A program made the position numbers and the translations under genes. Under the pieces are notes generated by a model that did not search any database, had not been told where the DNA came from, and saw nothing but the letters and a program-made list of their open reading frames with translations. This document shows, in pieces, positions 7,968-14,938 of a stretch of 34,939 bases of DNA (position 1 is its first letter; each line of letters begins with the position of its first letter). This DNA comes from Candidatus Woesearchaeota archaeon (GTDB lineage: Archaea > Nanobdellota > Nanobdellia > Woesearchaeales > GW2011-AR4). The DNA is taken from positions 1 to 34,939 of the forward strand of contig JACPBQ010000004.1 of the NCBI GenBank assembly GCA_016180235.1. Direction: 5' to 3'.

Positions 7968-8527
7968 ATTCAAAATTAAACTTTTTGGCTAACTATCTGA
8001 AAAAACCGAAAGAAGTTGCTGCGATTTTGCCAAGCTCAAAGTTTGTCATTGGAAGGATAAAGCGCCTGATAGATTTTGAAAAAGCCGACTGCATTGTTGA
8101 ATTCGGGCCTGGTACAGGCAGCGTAAGCAAGATGCTTCTAAGCAATATGAAGTCCAATGCAAAACTCCTATGCTTTGAAACAAACAACAGGTTCTGCTCT
8201 TACCTGAGGCAGAATTTTAGCGACAAAAGGATAACGATAATAAATGATTCCGCTGAAAACCTGGACATTCACCTGAAAAAACTGGATGCAGGCAGCGTGG
8301 ACTATTTTATTTCTTCGATACCCTTTACATTCCTGGACAAAAAAGCCAAAACCATGATTTTAAAAAAAGTAAGCAGCGAGCTGAAGCCAGGAAAGAGACT
8401 TATAGTATCCCAACAGTACAATCTGCACCTCAAAAAGTACCTGCTGGACTATTTTGACAAGGTCATTGTCGATATAGAGCTCAGGAATATACCTCCGTCA
8501 TTCATATATGTGTGTGATAAGGCATGA
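7964..8527 (+). CDS. Phospholipid N-methyltransferase-like protein (COG3963)
   Basis: A 187-residue SAM-dependent methyltransferase. The N-terminus LNFLANYLKKPKEVAAILPS is characteristic of the PmtA/COG3963 group, which binds the membrane with its N-terminal helix. SAM motif I is IVEFGPGTGSVS (Glu46, Gly48, Gly50, Gly52). The family is related to rRNA adenine dimethyltransferases. Its position between the decarboxylase and a CDP-alcohol transferase, with ATGA overlaps on both sides (7964-7967 and 8524-8527), strongly suggests that it methylates the ethanolamine head group of an archaeal lipid. That activity is an inference from family and context; the protein could instead methylate another small substrate. 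Confidence 0.82.
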   Translation: MNSKLNFLANYLKKPKEVAAILPSSKFVIGRIKRLIDFEKADCIVEFGPGTGSVSKMLLSNMKSNAKLLCFETNNRFCSYLRQNFSDKRITIINDSAENLDIHLKKLDAGSVDYFISSIPFTFLDKKAKTMILKKVSSELKPGKRLIVSQQYNLHLKKYLLDYFDKVIVDIELRNIPPSFIYVCDKA

Positions 8528-9561
8528 GAGCTGAAACCAAAAAAAACAGGATTTCTATAACTTTTATCTTGTTCAGGATAGTTTTATCTTTCATTCTTTT
8601 TTTCATAATGATTTCAGGAATCGGGAATATGGCCATCTTTTTGTTTTCACTGGCCGCATTTTTATCATTTTTTGAAATTTTCATATACAAAAAAAACAGG
8701 TCGCAGCTCAGGCCCATATTCAGCTCTTTGGCTGACAAGCTTCTTGTAAACCTGAGTGCAATAGCCCTGGTGCTGACAGGAGTAATCCCCACATGGGCAA
8801 TGCTGGTTTTCCTGGTCAGGGACCTCTTGACTATTGCCGGCGGAACCTATCTTTTTTACAAGGATATAAGGAGGGAATTCCATCCAACTACGATAGGAAA
8901 GATAACGCTTTTCTCGCAGGTCATTGCGCTTATGCCGGCAATTATTGGCCAAGTCGACTGGGTGCTGATGTATGCTGCGGCTGGCCTGACAGCCGTGTCT
9001 GCTGTAGAGCTTTTATTCAAGTCCGAGTTCAGGCCGGTAAAAAGGTCCGATATAAGCGACTTTTTCAGGATTACAAGCCTGGTAAAGTTCTCAGATGTTT
9101 TTACGCTGCTAAATGCCGTCTTTGGGCTGATGGCAATATTTTTTGTAATAAAAAACAGCTTTAATACTGCAGCAGTGTTCCTGATCTTGGCAGTCATTGC
9201 TGATTTTGCAGATGGCGCTGTTGCGAGAAAGCTCAATCAGCAAAATGTTTTCGGCAAGGAGCTTGATTCTTTGGCAGATACAATCTCTTTTGGCGTTGCG
9301 CCCGCGATATTCGGCTTTTCCCTGATACAAACGCCTTTGGCAATAGCTGCATTCGGAATATTCCTGTTTTGCGGCATATTAAGGCTTGCAAGGTACAATA
9401 TCATGCAAATAAAAGAAAGCTTTGAAGGGATGCCCATAACCCTCAACGGGATCATAATACCTGCGCTATTCTTTTTCAATGTCCCTGCAGACTTCTATCC
9501 CTACATATACATAGCATTGGCAATACTGATGGTGTCAAACATAAGGTTCAGGAAGATTTAG
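8524..9561 (+). CDS. Tandem CDP-alcohol phosphatidyltransferase, degenerate N-domain plus PssA-like C-domain
   Basis: A 345-residue membrane protein with two CDP-alcohol phosphatidyltransferase units. The C-terminal unit (about residues 170-345) has the full motif D-x2-DG-x2-AR-x8-G-x3-D-x3-D (Asp227, Asp230, Gly231, Arg235, Gly244, Asp248, Asp252). It most resembles phosphatidylserine synthases, with SDVFTLLNAVFG before it and SFGVAPA after it. The N-terminal unit (1-165) keeps the fold features ITFILFRIVLSF, SLADKLLVN and VRDLLTIAGG but has lost most catalytic aspartates. In the operon it would make archaetidylserine from CDP-archaeol and serine for the adjacent decarboxylase. The start overlaps the methyltransferase stop (ATGA). 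Specificity for serine is inferred from the operon. Confidence 0.85.
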   Translation: MRAETKKNRISITFILFRIVLSFILFFIMISGIGNMAIFLFSLAAFLSFFEIFIYKKNRSQLRPIFSSLADKLLVNLSAIALVLTGVIPTWAMLVFLVRDLLTIAGGTYLFYKDIRREFHPTTIGKITLFSQVIALMPAIIGQVDWVLMYAAAGLTAVSAVELLFKSEFRPVKRSDISDFFRITSLVKFSDVFTLLNAVFGLMAIFFVIKNSFNTAAVFLILAVIADFADGAVARKLNQQNVFGKELDSLADTISFGVAPAIFGFSLIQTPLAIAAFGIFLFCGILRLARYNIMQIKESFEGMPITLNGIIIPALFFFNVPADFYPYIYIALAILMVSNIRFRKI

Positions 9562-9655
9562 GTTTCCAATAAGGCCGGAATTTATTGGCTGTGAGTCACA
9601 TTTATATGCCTCAATATCCATGTAGGCGCAGGCAATTCCTGCACCATTCTTCGTG

Positions 9656-10105
9656 CTAGAATGCAAACAAAGAGCCGAACCATATCAGTACAATAAAATA
9701 CCAAAGCTTTCCAAGAGTAGAATAGAATAAAAATTTCCAGAATTTCATCCTCAATGTTCCCGCGATTACTATAAGCGGATCCCCAATAAAAGGCAGCCAA
9801 CTGAGCAGGAGAAGGCTTAAACCACCCCATCTGTCAAATATGGCCTCAGCTTTTTTTTGTTTCCTTGAGGGCTTTTTAATAAAGAATACCCTTATGCCTT
9901 TCAGCCCTATATAATAATTCACTATGCTGCCGAGTGAACTGCCAATAAGCGATGCAAAAAGCAGAGTATACGGGTCAAAATAATTCGCAGCCAGCAGAAT
10001 TGCAGCATCCGATGGCAAGGGGAGAACAGAGAATGACAAAAAAGTGCTGATTATAATTCCCAATATCCCATAATCAATCATTAAATTTGTGACATACTGC
10101 AGCAT
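9656..10105 (-). CDS. VTT-domain (YqaA/DedA-like) membrane protein
   Basis: A 149-residue integral membrane protein of the SNARE-associated/VTT family (PF09335), closest in size to YqaA (COG1238). Visible signatures: the N-terminal re-entrant segment SFSVLPLPSDAAILLAA, GSSLGSIVNYYIGLKG, and the distal RWGGLSLLLLSWLPFIGDPLIVIAGTLRM. Members of this family are linked to lipid scrambling or carrier recycling and to membrane homeostasis. It starts 1 bp after the stop of the double phosphatidyltransferase gene and is co-transcribed with it, which supports a lipid role. The short 94-bp gap to the convergent operon holds nothing obvious. Confidence 0.82.
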   Translation of the reverse strand: MLQYVTNLMIDYGILGIIISTFLSFSVLPLPSDAAILLAANYFDPYTLLFASLIGSSLGSIVNYYIGLKGIRVFFIKKPSRKQKKAEAIFDRWGGLSLLLLSWLPFIGDPLIVIAGTLRMKFWKFLFYSTLGKLWYFIVLIWFGSLFAF

Positions 10106-10106
10106 T

Positions 10107-11147
10107 CTATTTTTTCATCGATCCCGCTTTTTGGCTGTTTAAAACTTTGTAGATGTCTATGAACATATAAACATATGCCACTAACGCAACCAAAACAAGC
10201 ATCTCGAACCTGTAGATGAAGTTTATTATTATGGCTATAATGACGGCATAAGATACGCCGATAGTTATTTTTCCCAAAGGGCTCGAGCGCACCTCATTAT
10301 ACCGGGAAAAGTACATTGTTTTTGTCAGGGCCAGCGCTATGGAAGGAAACAAAAAAACCAGGACCCAGGAAAAATCCAGAAAGCCCATCAAGTAGAATGA
10401 AACTATAGTGGATATCACCAACGTAAAATCAGTAAAAGCGTCATATACCCGCCCAAATTTTGTAATCTGCTCCATCATTCTTGCTGATATACCATCCAGC
10501 TTATCCGACAAAACAATAATTGTAAAAACGACCAATGCAAAGTTCTTGTTTCCTTGAGACATGCTGATGAGGAACAAAGGGATGAGAAGAAGCCTGAAAG
10601 TAGTGATTATATTCGACAGATTAACCACATTTTCCCCCATCATCCTTCCCATCTTCACCAGGTAGTCTAATCCGGAAACAACAGTTATCAAAACTGCCAT
10701 AAGCATAAGCCACCAGTTGAACGGAATGTTAAGTATCACTGCCACAATAGCTATTATCTGGGATATTGTCTTTATCTTGCCGAGCATTGAAGCGGGTATG
10801 ACAACTTTCTTGGGCAAAAACAGGATTCTGGCTATGGTTATTATAAGTTCCCTTGCAATTATAACCACAGCCATCCAGAGCTCGATTCTTCCTATGAGAA
10901 ATACAAGTGCTGCAGCTATGAGCAGCTTGTCTGCTATAGGATCTATGATTTTGCCAATCTTCGTAGTTTGCTTATGCTTTCTCGCTATATAGCCGTCAAA
11001 AGCATCTGAAAGGGAAAGAATTATGAAAATAAAAGCTGAAATGTAGTCCTTATACGGCAAATCCGAAAGCAAGAAATAAACAAATATGGGTATCAGTAAA
11101 ACCCTTATAATTGTTATCTGGTTTGGCTTTGAAAAAAGCTCTTTCAT
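10107..11147 (-). CDS. Tandem CDP-alcohol phosphatidyltransferase with two intact catalytic motifs
   Basis: A 346-residue membrane protein that is an internal duplication. The N-terminal unit is PgsA-like: NQITIIRVLLIPIF, then the motif with Asp48, Asp51, Gly52, Arg56, Gly65, Asp69 and Asp73. The C-terminal unit repeats the pattern: NIITTFRLLLIPLF, then Asp215, Asp218, Gly219, Arg223, Gly232, Asp236 and Asp240, with the same x8 and x3 spacing. Both active sites therefore look complete. Enzymes of this family move a phosphatidyl or archaetidyl group from a CDP-lipid to an alcohol such as glycerol-phosphate or inositol-phosphate, and normally carry one motif per chain and work as dimers. It is first in an operon with the VTT protein. 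Acceptor unknown. Confidence 0.88.
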   Translation of the reverse strand: MKELFSKPNQITIIRVLLIPIFVYFLLSDLPYKDYISAFIFIILSLSDAFDGYIARKHKQTTKIGKIIDPIADKLLIAAALVFLIGRIELWMAVVIIARELIITIARILFLPKKVVIPASMLGKIKTISQIIAIVAVILNIPFNWWLMLMAVLITVVSGLDYLVKMGRMMGENVVNLSNIITTFRLLLIPLFLISMSQGNKNFALVVFTIIVLSDKLDGISARMMEQITKFGRVYDAFTDFTLVISTIVSFYLMGFLDFSWVLVFLFPSIALALTKTMYFSRYNEVRSSPLGKITIGVSYAVIIAIIINFIYRFEMLVLVALVAYVYMFIDIYKVLNSQKAGSMKK

Positions 11148-11207
11148 TTTTGAGGTAAAAATAGAGGAATCATAAACTTTATAATCCTTATATAGTTTTC
11201 TGTTCTT

Positions 11208-11867
11208 ATGCTAAAGTATGACATACATAACCATACGCACTACTCACCATGCAGCAATCTTAAGCCAGAAATTCTGCTTAAAGTAGCAAAGAAAAAGGGA
11301 TTTAACGGCATAGGGATTGTGGACCACCATACGATAAAAGGAGCTTTAAAAGTCAAAGGGATGAATAAAGACAAGGATTTTGAGGTGATTGTAGGCTCTG
11401 AGATAACGACAAACTACGGGGATGTCCTTTGCCTTTACATTAACAAGGATATAAAATCAAGGAATTTTTTTTCTTTGGTTGATGAGGTAAAGAAGCAGGA
11501 TGGCTTGATAATCATTCCGCACCCGTTCAGAAAATCATTAAACAAAAATCATACTTTTAAGATACCCATAGAAAAAATAAAGAATAAAATTGATGCTATA
11601 GAATGCTTCAATGCAAGGATGCTGCCTCTTGGAGACAATGAGAAAGCGCAGAGGCTTGCAAAAAAATTAAATATAGCCGGGACAGGTGGATCAGATGCGC
11701 ACTTTAGGTTTGAGATAGGGACCGGCTGGACAACCTTTGAAGGCAATTTCAGGAAAGCATTAAAAAGGAAGGAGACAAAATACCACGGAAGGATATTTTT
11801 AGGGCCTTTTGGAGGGCTTTTGAGCTATTTGAGGAACAGGCTGCGTTTGTACAAAATTCCAGAATAA
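11208..11867 (+). CDS. PHP-domain phosphoesterase
   Basis: A 219-residue protein of the polymerase-and-histidinol-phosphatase family. The metal-binding motifs are all visible: DIHNHTHYSPCS (His-x-His) at the N-terminus, GIVDHHTIKG, the IIPHPFRKS strand, and C-terminal GTGGSDAHFRFEIG. It is a predicted trinuclear metal phosphoesterase; 3',5'-nucleoside phosphate or sugar phosphate substrates are typical of stand-alone members. It begins leaderless or nearly so behind a CTTTATAAT box (11178-11186). carS starts 1 bp after its stop, so the two are co-transcribed, but no direct metabolic link is evident. Confidence 0.85.
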   Translation: MLKYDIHNHTHYSPCSNLKPEILLKVAKKKGFNGIGIVDHHTIKGALKVKGMNKDKDFEVIVGSEITTNYGDVLCLYINKDIKSRNFFSLVDEVKKQDGLIIIPHPFRKSLNKNHTFKIPIEKIKNKIDAIECFNARMLPLGDNEKAQRLAKKLNIAGTGGSDAHFRFEIGTGWTTFEGNFRKALKRKETKYHGRIFLGPFGGLLSYLRNRLRLYKIPE

Positions 11868-11868
11868 A

Positions 11869-12405
11869 ATGGCAAACATAATTTTGCAGTGCTTTTACTT
11901 CATGCTGCCGGTATATTTTGCCAACATGGCCCCGGTCATAGCGAAAAAAATCAATTTTCTTAAATTTCCGATAGATTTTGGAAGGGAAATAAAGAACAAG
12001 CCCATATTAGGAAAAAATAAAACTTTCCGGGGCTTGTTTTTCGGCGTTATTTTTGCAATTATAATTTCCTATATTCAATATTACCTGTATAAAAACGGCA
12101 TTTTATTTGATTTGGCCATGATTGACTATTCCAGCTGGCTGTTATTGGGCTTTTTGATGGGCTTTGGCGCGATTTTTGGGGATTTGGTAAAGAGCTTTTT
12201 TAAAAGAAGATTGGGTTACGAGCCTGGAAAGCCATTCGTGCCGTGGGACCAGACCGATTTTGTCATCGGGGCATTAATATTCCTGTTTCCAATAGTAAAA
12301 TTGCCGATAGATAAGATAATGATAATAATTATTTTGAGCTTTATACTGCATATTATCGTGAATCATCTGGCTTTTTACACCGGCGTAAGGAAAGAGAAAT
12401 GGTAG
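11869..12405 (+). CDS. carS: CDP-archaeol synthase
   Basis: A 178-residue membrane enzyme (PF01864, formerly DUF46) that activates digeranylgeranylglyceryl phosphate with CTP to make CDP-archaeol, the common donor for archaeal phospholipid synthesis. Signatures: ANMAPVIAKK near the N-terminus, ILGKNKTFRG, GAIFGDLVKSFFKRRLG and the acidic PWDQTDFVIGAL. About five transmembrane segments alternate with these cytoplasmic motifs. Length is normal. It lies downstream of the PHP gene and close to the CDP-alcohol transferases that would use its product. Its 3' end overlaps a convergent membrane-protein gene by 31 bp. Confidence 0.93.
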   Translation: MANIILQCFYFMLPVYFANMAPVIAKKINFLKFPIDFGREIKNKPILGKNKTFRGLFFGVIFAIIISYIQYYLYKNGILFDLAMIDYSSWLLLGFLMGFGAIFGDLVKSFFKRRLGYEPGKPFVPWDQTDFVIGALIFLFPIVKLPIDKIMIIIILSFILHIIVNHLAFYTGVRKEKW

Positions 12406-12866
12406 TTGATTAATAGGTATAATGACAGTGCAGGAACGAAAAACCACAGGTTCCTGACAAAGATTTCCACATAATTTCTTTTTTTATAATCAAATAATAA
12501 TGAGGCTGCTGGGATGCCGTATAAAAATATCAGTGTGGATTCTATTGCAAATAAATCCGTTATTTTGCTGCTTAGGAAAAATATTATTCCCAGGAGGAAA
12601 TAAACCAATGCGGATTTTTCCAGCCTTAATTTTCCAGCTGCAATGATTATGCCTATAAATAACAAAGCTGATAGTGCCAAGATGACATTAATTCTGTAAT
12701 AAAACAGCAAGAAGGCTATCATGAGAAAAAATATTATTTTTTTGATCAGGATGAAGTATTTTCTCCCGGGCTTCTGCTCTTCCGGAGCCATCTTAATGAG
12801 CATTATCCCGGCTAATAGGCCAATATAGGAGATTATAGAAGCCAAAAAGTAGTTTATTATCTGCAT
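12375..12866 (-). CDS. Uncharacterised polytopic membrane protein
   Basis: A 163-residue protein with about five to six hydrophobic helices, separated by short charged loops such as KMAPEEQKPGRKYF and FDYKKRNYVEI. I do not recognise the family and see no catalytic motif. It starts 2 bp after the rpiB stop codon, so it is the last gene of that operon. Its 3' end overlaps carS by 31 bp on the opposite strand. A lipid or envelope role is conceivable from the neighbourhood but not shown by the sequence. Confidence 0.65.
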   Translation of the reverse strand: MQIINYFLASIISYIGLLAGIMLIKMAPEEQKPGRKYFILIKKIIFFLMIAFLLFYYRINVILALSALLFIGIIIAAGKLRLEKSALVYFLLGIIFFLSSKITDLFAIESTLIFLYGIPAASLLFDYKKRNYVEIFVRNLWFFVPALSLYLLINYHFSFLTPV

Positions 12867-12868
12867 CG

Positions 12869-13327
12869 TTACTTGTCTATCTGCGAGATTTTATTGATTC
12901 TTCTTTTATGCCTTTCTTCGTTGTTGAATTCCGTGCCAAGCCATAATTTTACGGCTTTTATTGCCTCGTCTTTTGCAAGAAACCTTGCGCCCAAAGACAG
13001 TATATTGGTTTTGTTATGGGTTCTTGAAAGTCTTACTATATCAGGGTTCTTTCCGTAATATAAGGCTGCCCTTATGCCTTTGACCTTATTTGCAACTATT
13101 GCTTCCCCTTGTCCAGAGCCTCCGAAGATTATGCCCCTGCTGCCGGGAATTTTTGCGACTTTTCTTGCTGCAGGAAGGATAAAATCAGGGTAATCGTCAT
13201 TAGCATCATGGTTATAGGCTCCTTCGTCAATGACTATATAATCATGCTGTTTAAGGTATCTTTTTATCTCTTCCTTTAGCTTAAATCCCGCGTGATCAGT
13301 TCCCAGAACTATTACCGGCTTTTTCAT
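12869..13327 (-). CDS. rpiB: Ribose-5-phosphate isomerase B
   Basis: A 152-residue RpiB/LacAB-type isomerase interconverting ribulose-5-phosphate and ribose-5-phosphate. N-terminal LGTDHAGFKLKEE carries Asp11-His12. The active-site loop is GGSGQGE with Glu75, the variant described in mycobacterial RpiB, where Glu replaces the catalytic Cys of the E. coli type. SRTHNKTNILSLGAR holds the phosphate-binding His. Archaea more often use RpiA, so a B-type enzyme is notable. It completes the route from the zwf/gnd products found 10 kb away. It follows the Dph2-like gene by 60 bp, in the same direction. Confidence 0.92.
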   Translation of the reverse strand: MKKPVIVLGTDHAGFKLKEEIKRYLKQHDYIVIDEGAYNHDANDDYPDFILPAARKVAKIPGSRGIIFGGSGQGEAIVANKVKGIRAALYYGKNPDIVRLSRTHNKTNILSLGARFLAKDEAIKAVKLWLGTEFNNEERHKRRINKISQIDK

Positions 13328-13387
13328 TATGGATTTTATTTATCTCATTTATTTTAATATTTATTGTTTTTTATCAAAGAAAGAGTC

Positions 13388-13651
13388 TTACCAAGCCCGG
13401 ATATACTCAGAATGGCCCCACTGGATTAATAAGTCTACTCCAAGCTTTTGGACAGAGACCGGAACATCACAGCCACCCCAGCAGCTGCCAAGCCATATGA
13501 CTACATTTGCATCAGTGTTTTTTTCTATGTATTCCTGTATTTCCTTTGCCTTAGGCTTTAGGCCGTCTGGCAACTGGATGCAGACTAATTTGGCACTGGA
13601 TTTCTTTATTTCTTCAACTGCTCTGTTCAATTCGAGGTTGTAGGATTGCAT
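13388..13651 (-). CDS. Dph2-like N-terminal domain, truncated or stand-alone
   Basis: An 87-residue protein matching only the first of the three domains of the diphthamide synthase Dph2/Dph1. IQLPDGLKPKAKEI is the first strand-helix, and GSCWGGCDVP corresponds to the YGACD cluster-cysteine motif, followed by LGVDLLIQWGHSEY. Full archaeal Dph2 is about 330 residues and uses three cysteines, one per domain, to hold the 4Fe-4S cluster; here the second and third domains are absent. The reading frame ends cleanly, and rpiB begins 60 bp later, so there is no downstream remnant. It may be a gene relic or a small protein with a new role. It cannot do the Dph2 reaction alone in the known way. Confidence 0.7.
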   Translation of the reverse strand: MQSYNLELNRAVEEIKKSSAKLVCIQLPDGLKPKAKEIQEYIEKNTDANVVIWLGSCWGGCDVPVSVQKLGVDLLIQWGHSEYIRAW

Positions 13652-13683
13652 AATCAGAAAGAAAGTTTAATCACTTTAAAAGG

Positions 13684-14079
13684 TTATTGAGAATTACACT
13701 CATTTTCCCTTGGAGTTAAAGGAACCCAATAAGTATTACCCTCAGATAAGCCGCTATCTTTAAGCCCGTTTATACTTCTAAATACAATTTGCCCAGTCGG
13801 GGTTGCTCTGCCTTCGCTATGTCTTGCTATAAGGGAGTTTATTCCGTCATTGCTTTGAGCTTGATGTGGCTTAAGTACAAATGTTTTTTTATAATATTCA
13901 GCGCAAGTATTACCAAATTGGTCTTGTCTTAAAGACACCTGTTTAGGGTCCTGCCTGAAAATTTCTGCTATAGCATTTTGTGCTTTGTAAGCTGTGGGTC
14001 GTGTCTCAGACAAAACCACCCCATAAGCAACAGCAACAGCAACAGCTGCACCCCCCAGAAGATATGCAATACTGCCCAT
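13684..14079 (-). CDS. Small membrane-anchored or secreted protein, unknown
   Basis: A 131-residue protein with one N-terminal hydrophobic segment (residues 4-22, AYLLGGAAVAVAVAYGVVL) and a polar, probably extracytoplasmic remainder containing two cysteines (in GNTCAEYY and NECNSQ). I choose the ATG at 14079 because AGGTGA lies 5 nt upstream as a ribosome binding site; a GTG at 14088 is in frame but would consume it. No family is recognised. It follows the 46-residue gene closely and precedes the Dph2-like gene by 32 bp. Confidence 0.6.
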   Translation of the reverse strand: MGSIAYLLGGAAVAVAVAYGVVLSETRPTAYKAQNAIAEIFRQDPKQVSLRQDQFGNTCAEYYKKTFVLKPHQAQSNDGINSLIARHSEGRATPTGQIVFRSINGLKDSGLSEGNTYWVPLTPRENECNSQ

Positions 14080-14088
14080 GTTTTTCAC

Positions 14089-14229
14089 CTACATAAACAG
14101 CTCATCCAGCTCAAAATCAGAAAGATCCTTCTTATTGATTAATTTACCGAAATCCTTGTCCTTCATCTTCTTCCTTTCGTCCCTCATGCTTTGCAGTTCG
14201 CCCTGGTCTTCGTCAAAAAACTCTTCCAT
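14089..14229 (-). CDS. 46-residue acidic charged protein, unknown
   Basis: A short frame beginning MEEFFDEDQGELQSM and ending LSDFELDELFM. It is rich in Asp, Glu and Lys with no hydrophobic helix. A GAGGT ribosome binding site precedes the ATG. The stop codon lies next to the ribosome binding site of the following secreted-protein gene, suggesting coupled translation. No homology is recognised, and it could be a regulatory or adaptor peptide. Support comes from the start signal, gene spacing and protein-like composition. Confidence 0.5.
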   Translation of the reverse strand: MEEFFDEDQGELQSMRDERKKMKDKDFGKLINKKDLSDFELDELFM

Positions 14230-14243
14230 TTTTTTTACCTCGT

Positions 14244-14287
14244 AAAAAAATGCCAGAAAACCGATTCAAAATAGTCTGTCGGTTTTC
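14244..14287 (-). terminator. Hairpin followed by T-run
   Basis: On the minus strand GAAAACCGA and its complement (14279-14287 and 14256-14264) form a 9-bp stem with a 14-nt loop, followed a few bases later by seven T (14250-14244). It could end the upstream transcript carrying the 29-residue frame or attenuate the operon. Confidence 0.45.
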
Positions 14288-14296
14288 GTTGCATCT

Positions 14297-14386
14297 TTAT
14301 TCACCATAGTTCTTAGTATTGTAATCTTCCCCTAATGATTTTTCATATCCTCTTACGTTGTCTATGATTGCGCAGCCTAAGCACAT
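14297..14386 (-). CDS. Possible 29-residue CxxC peptide
   Basis: A frame starting MCLGCAIIDNVRGYEKSL and ending YNTKNYGE. The ATG is preceded by GGGAGTGGT, a plausible ribosome binding site. The single CxxC near the N-terminus could bind metal if the peptide is real. It lies about 70-85 nt downstream of a TATA-like box (14469-14485). It is short enough to be chance, so confidence is low. Confidence 0.35.
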   Translation of the reverse strand: MCLGCAIIDNVRGYEKSLGEDYNTKNYGE

Positions 14387-14468
14387 ATTTACCACTCCCA
14401 ACTAAACTATCAAAAAGACTAGCTAAAGCCTTATCAGAACCTCTTTTCTATTACTACTTGCAGGTAAT

Positions 14469-14485
14469 GTTTTTATATTTAAAGG
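14469..14485 (-). promoter_or_regulatory. TATA-like promoter for the small-gene operon
   Basis: On the minus strand this reads CCTTTAAATATAAAAAC, a good BRE/TATA combination. Transcription would start near 14450 and give a leader of about 65 nt before the 29-residue frame. The 350-bp region 14230-14579 otherwise holds the hairpin and the palindrome described separately. Confidence 0.45.
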
Positions 14486-14512
14486 TTTCGGTCGGCAATA
14501 GAAAAAGCATTT

Positions 14513-14530
14513 ATTTTCAATATTGAAAAT
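14513..14530. repeat. Perfect 18-bp palindrome
   Basis: ATTTTCAATATTGAAAAT is fully self-complementary. It lies between the end of rnp4 and the promoter of the small-gene operon, so it could be an operator or part of a transcription end. No GC-rich core is present. Confidence 0.5.
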
Positions 14531-14579
14531 ATATAAGGGTTTTCAATCGGAAATACGCAAAAAGTTCCTTGTGCCGAGG

Positions 14580-14894
14580 TTATTTCTTATATCTAAACCT
14601 CATAATATGCCTGCAATTCAGGCAATAATAAACAATATGCCCCCTTTGCGCCCTTATCCTAACGTTTTTTCCAGGCATCAAGTAGCTGCGGCAGTGCCCG
14701 CAGAAAGACCTCTTGTAATTTGGAGGTATTTTTACCTTGTACTTCATTGCAATCTTTCTTGCCAGCTTGACATATTTATCAGAAAGCTTAGAGTCTTCCT
14801 TGAACATTGATTTAGCTTCCTTAAAAAGGATATTTACCCGTTCTAAAGCTATATTCTGCTGCTTTACCGGCTTCTTGAGATGCTTATGTTTCAT
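14580..14894 (-). CDS. rnp4: Ribonuclease P protein component 4
   Basis: A 104-residue homologue of eukaryotic Rpp21, a protein subunit of RNase P that assists the RNA in removing tRNA 5' leaders. It has an N-terminal helical half (IALERVNILFKEAKSMFKED) and a C-terminal zinc ribbon with Cys65-x2-Cys68 and Cys91-x2-Cys94, ending in the basic RHIMRFRYKK. Length is normal. It is transcribed divergently from the coiled-coil gene, sharing a 44-bp intergenic region. Confidence 0.92.
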   Translation of the reverse strand: MKHKHLKKPVKQQNIALERVNILFKEAKSMFKEDSKLSDKYVKLARKIAMKYKVKIPPNYKRSFCGHCRSYLMPGKNVRIRAQRGHIVYYCLNCRHIMRFRYKK

Positions 14895-14938
14895 TTTATG
14901 TAAAGTTTTATAAAAAATATAAGAATTTTCCTGTTTCT

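Noticed and set aside
14513-14530. Replication origin box
   Set aside because: A single AT-rich palindrome with no Orc1/Cdc6 gene or repeated origin boxes nearby.
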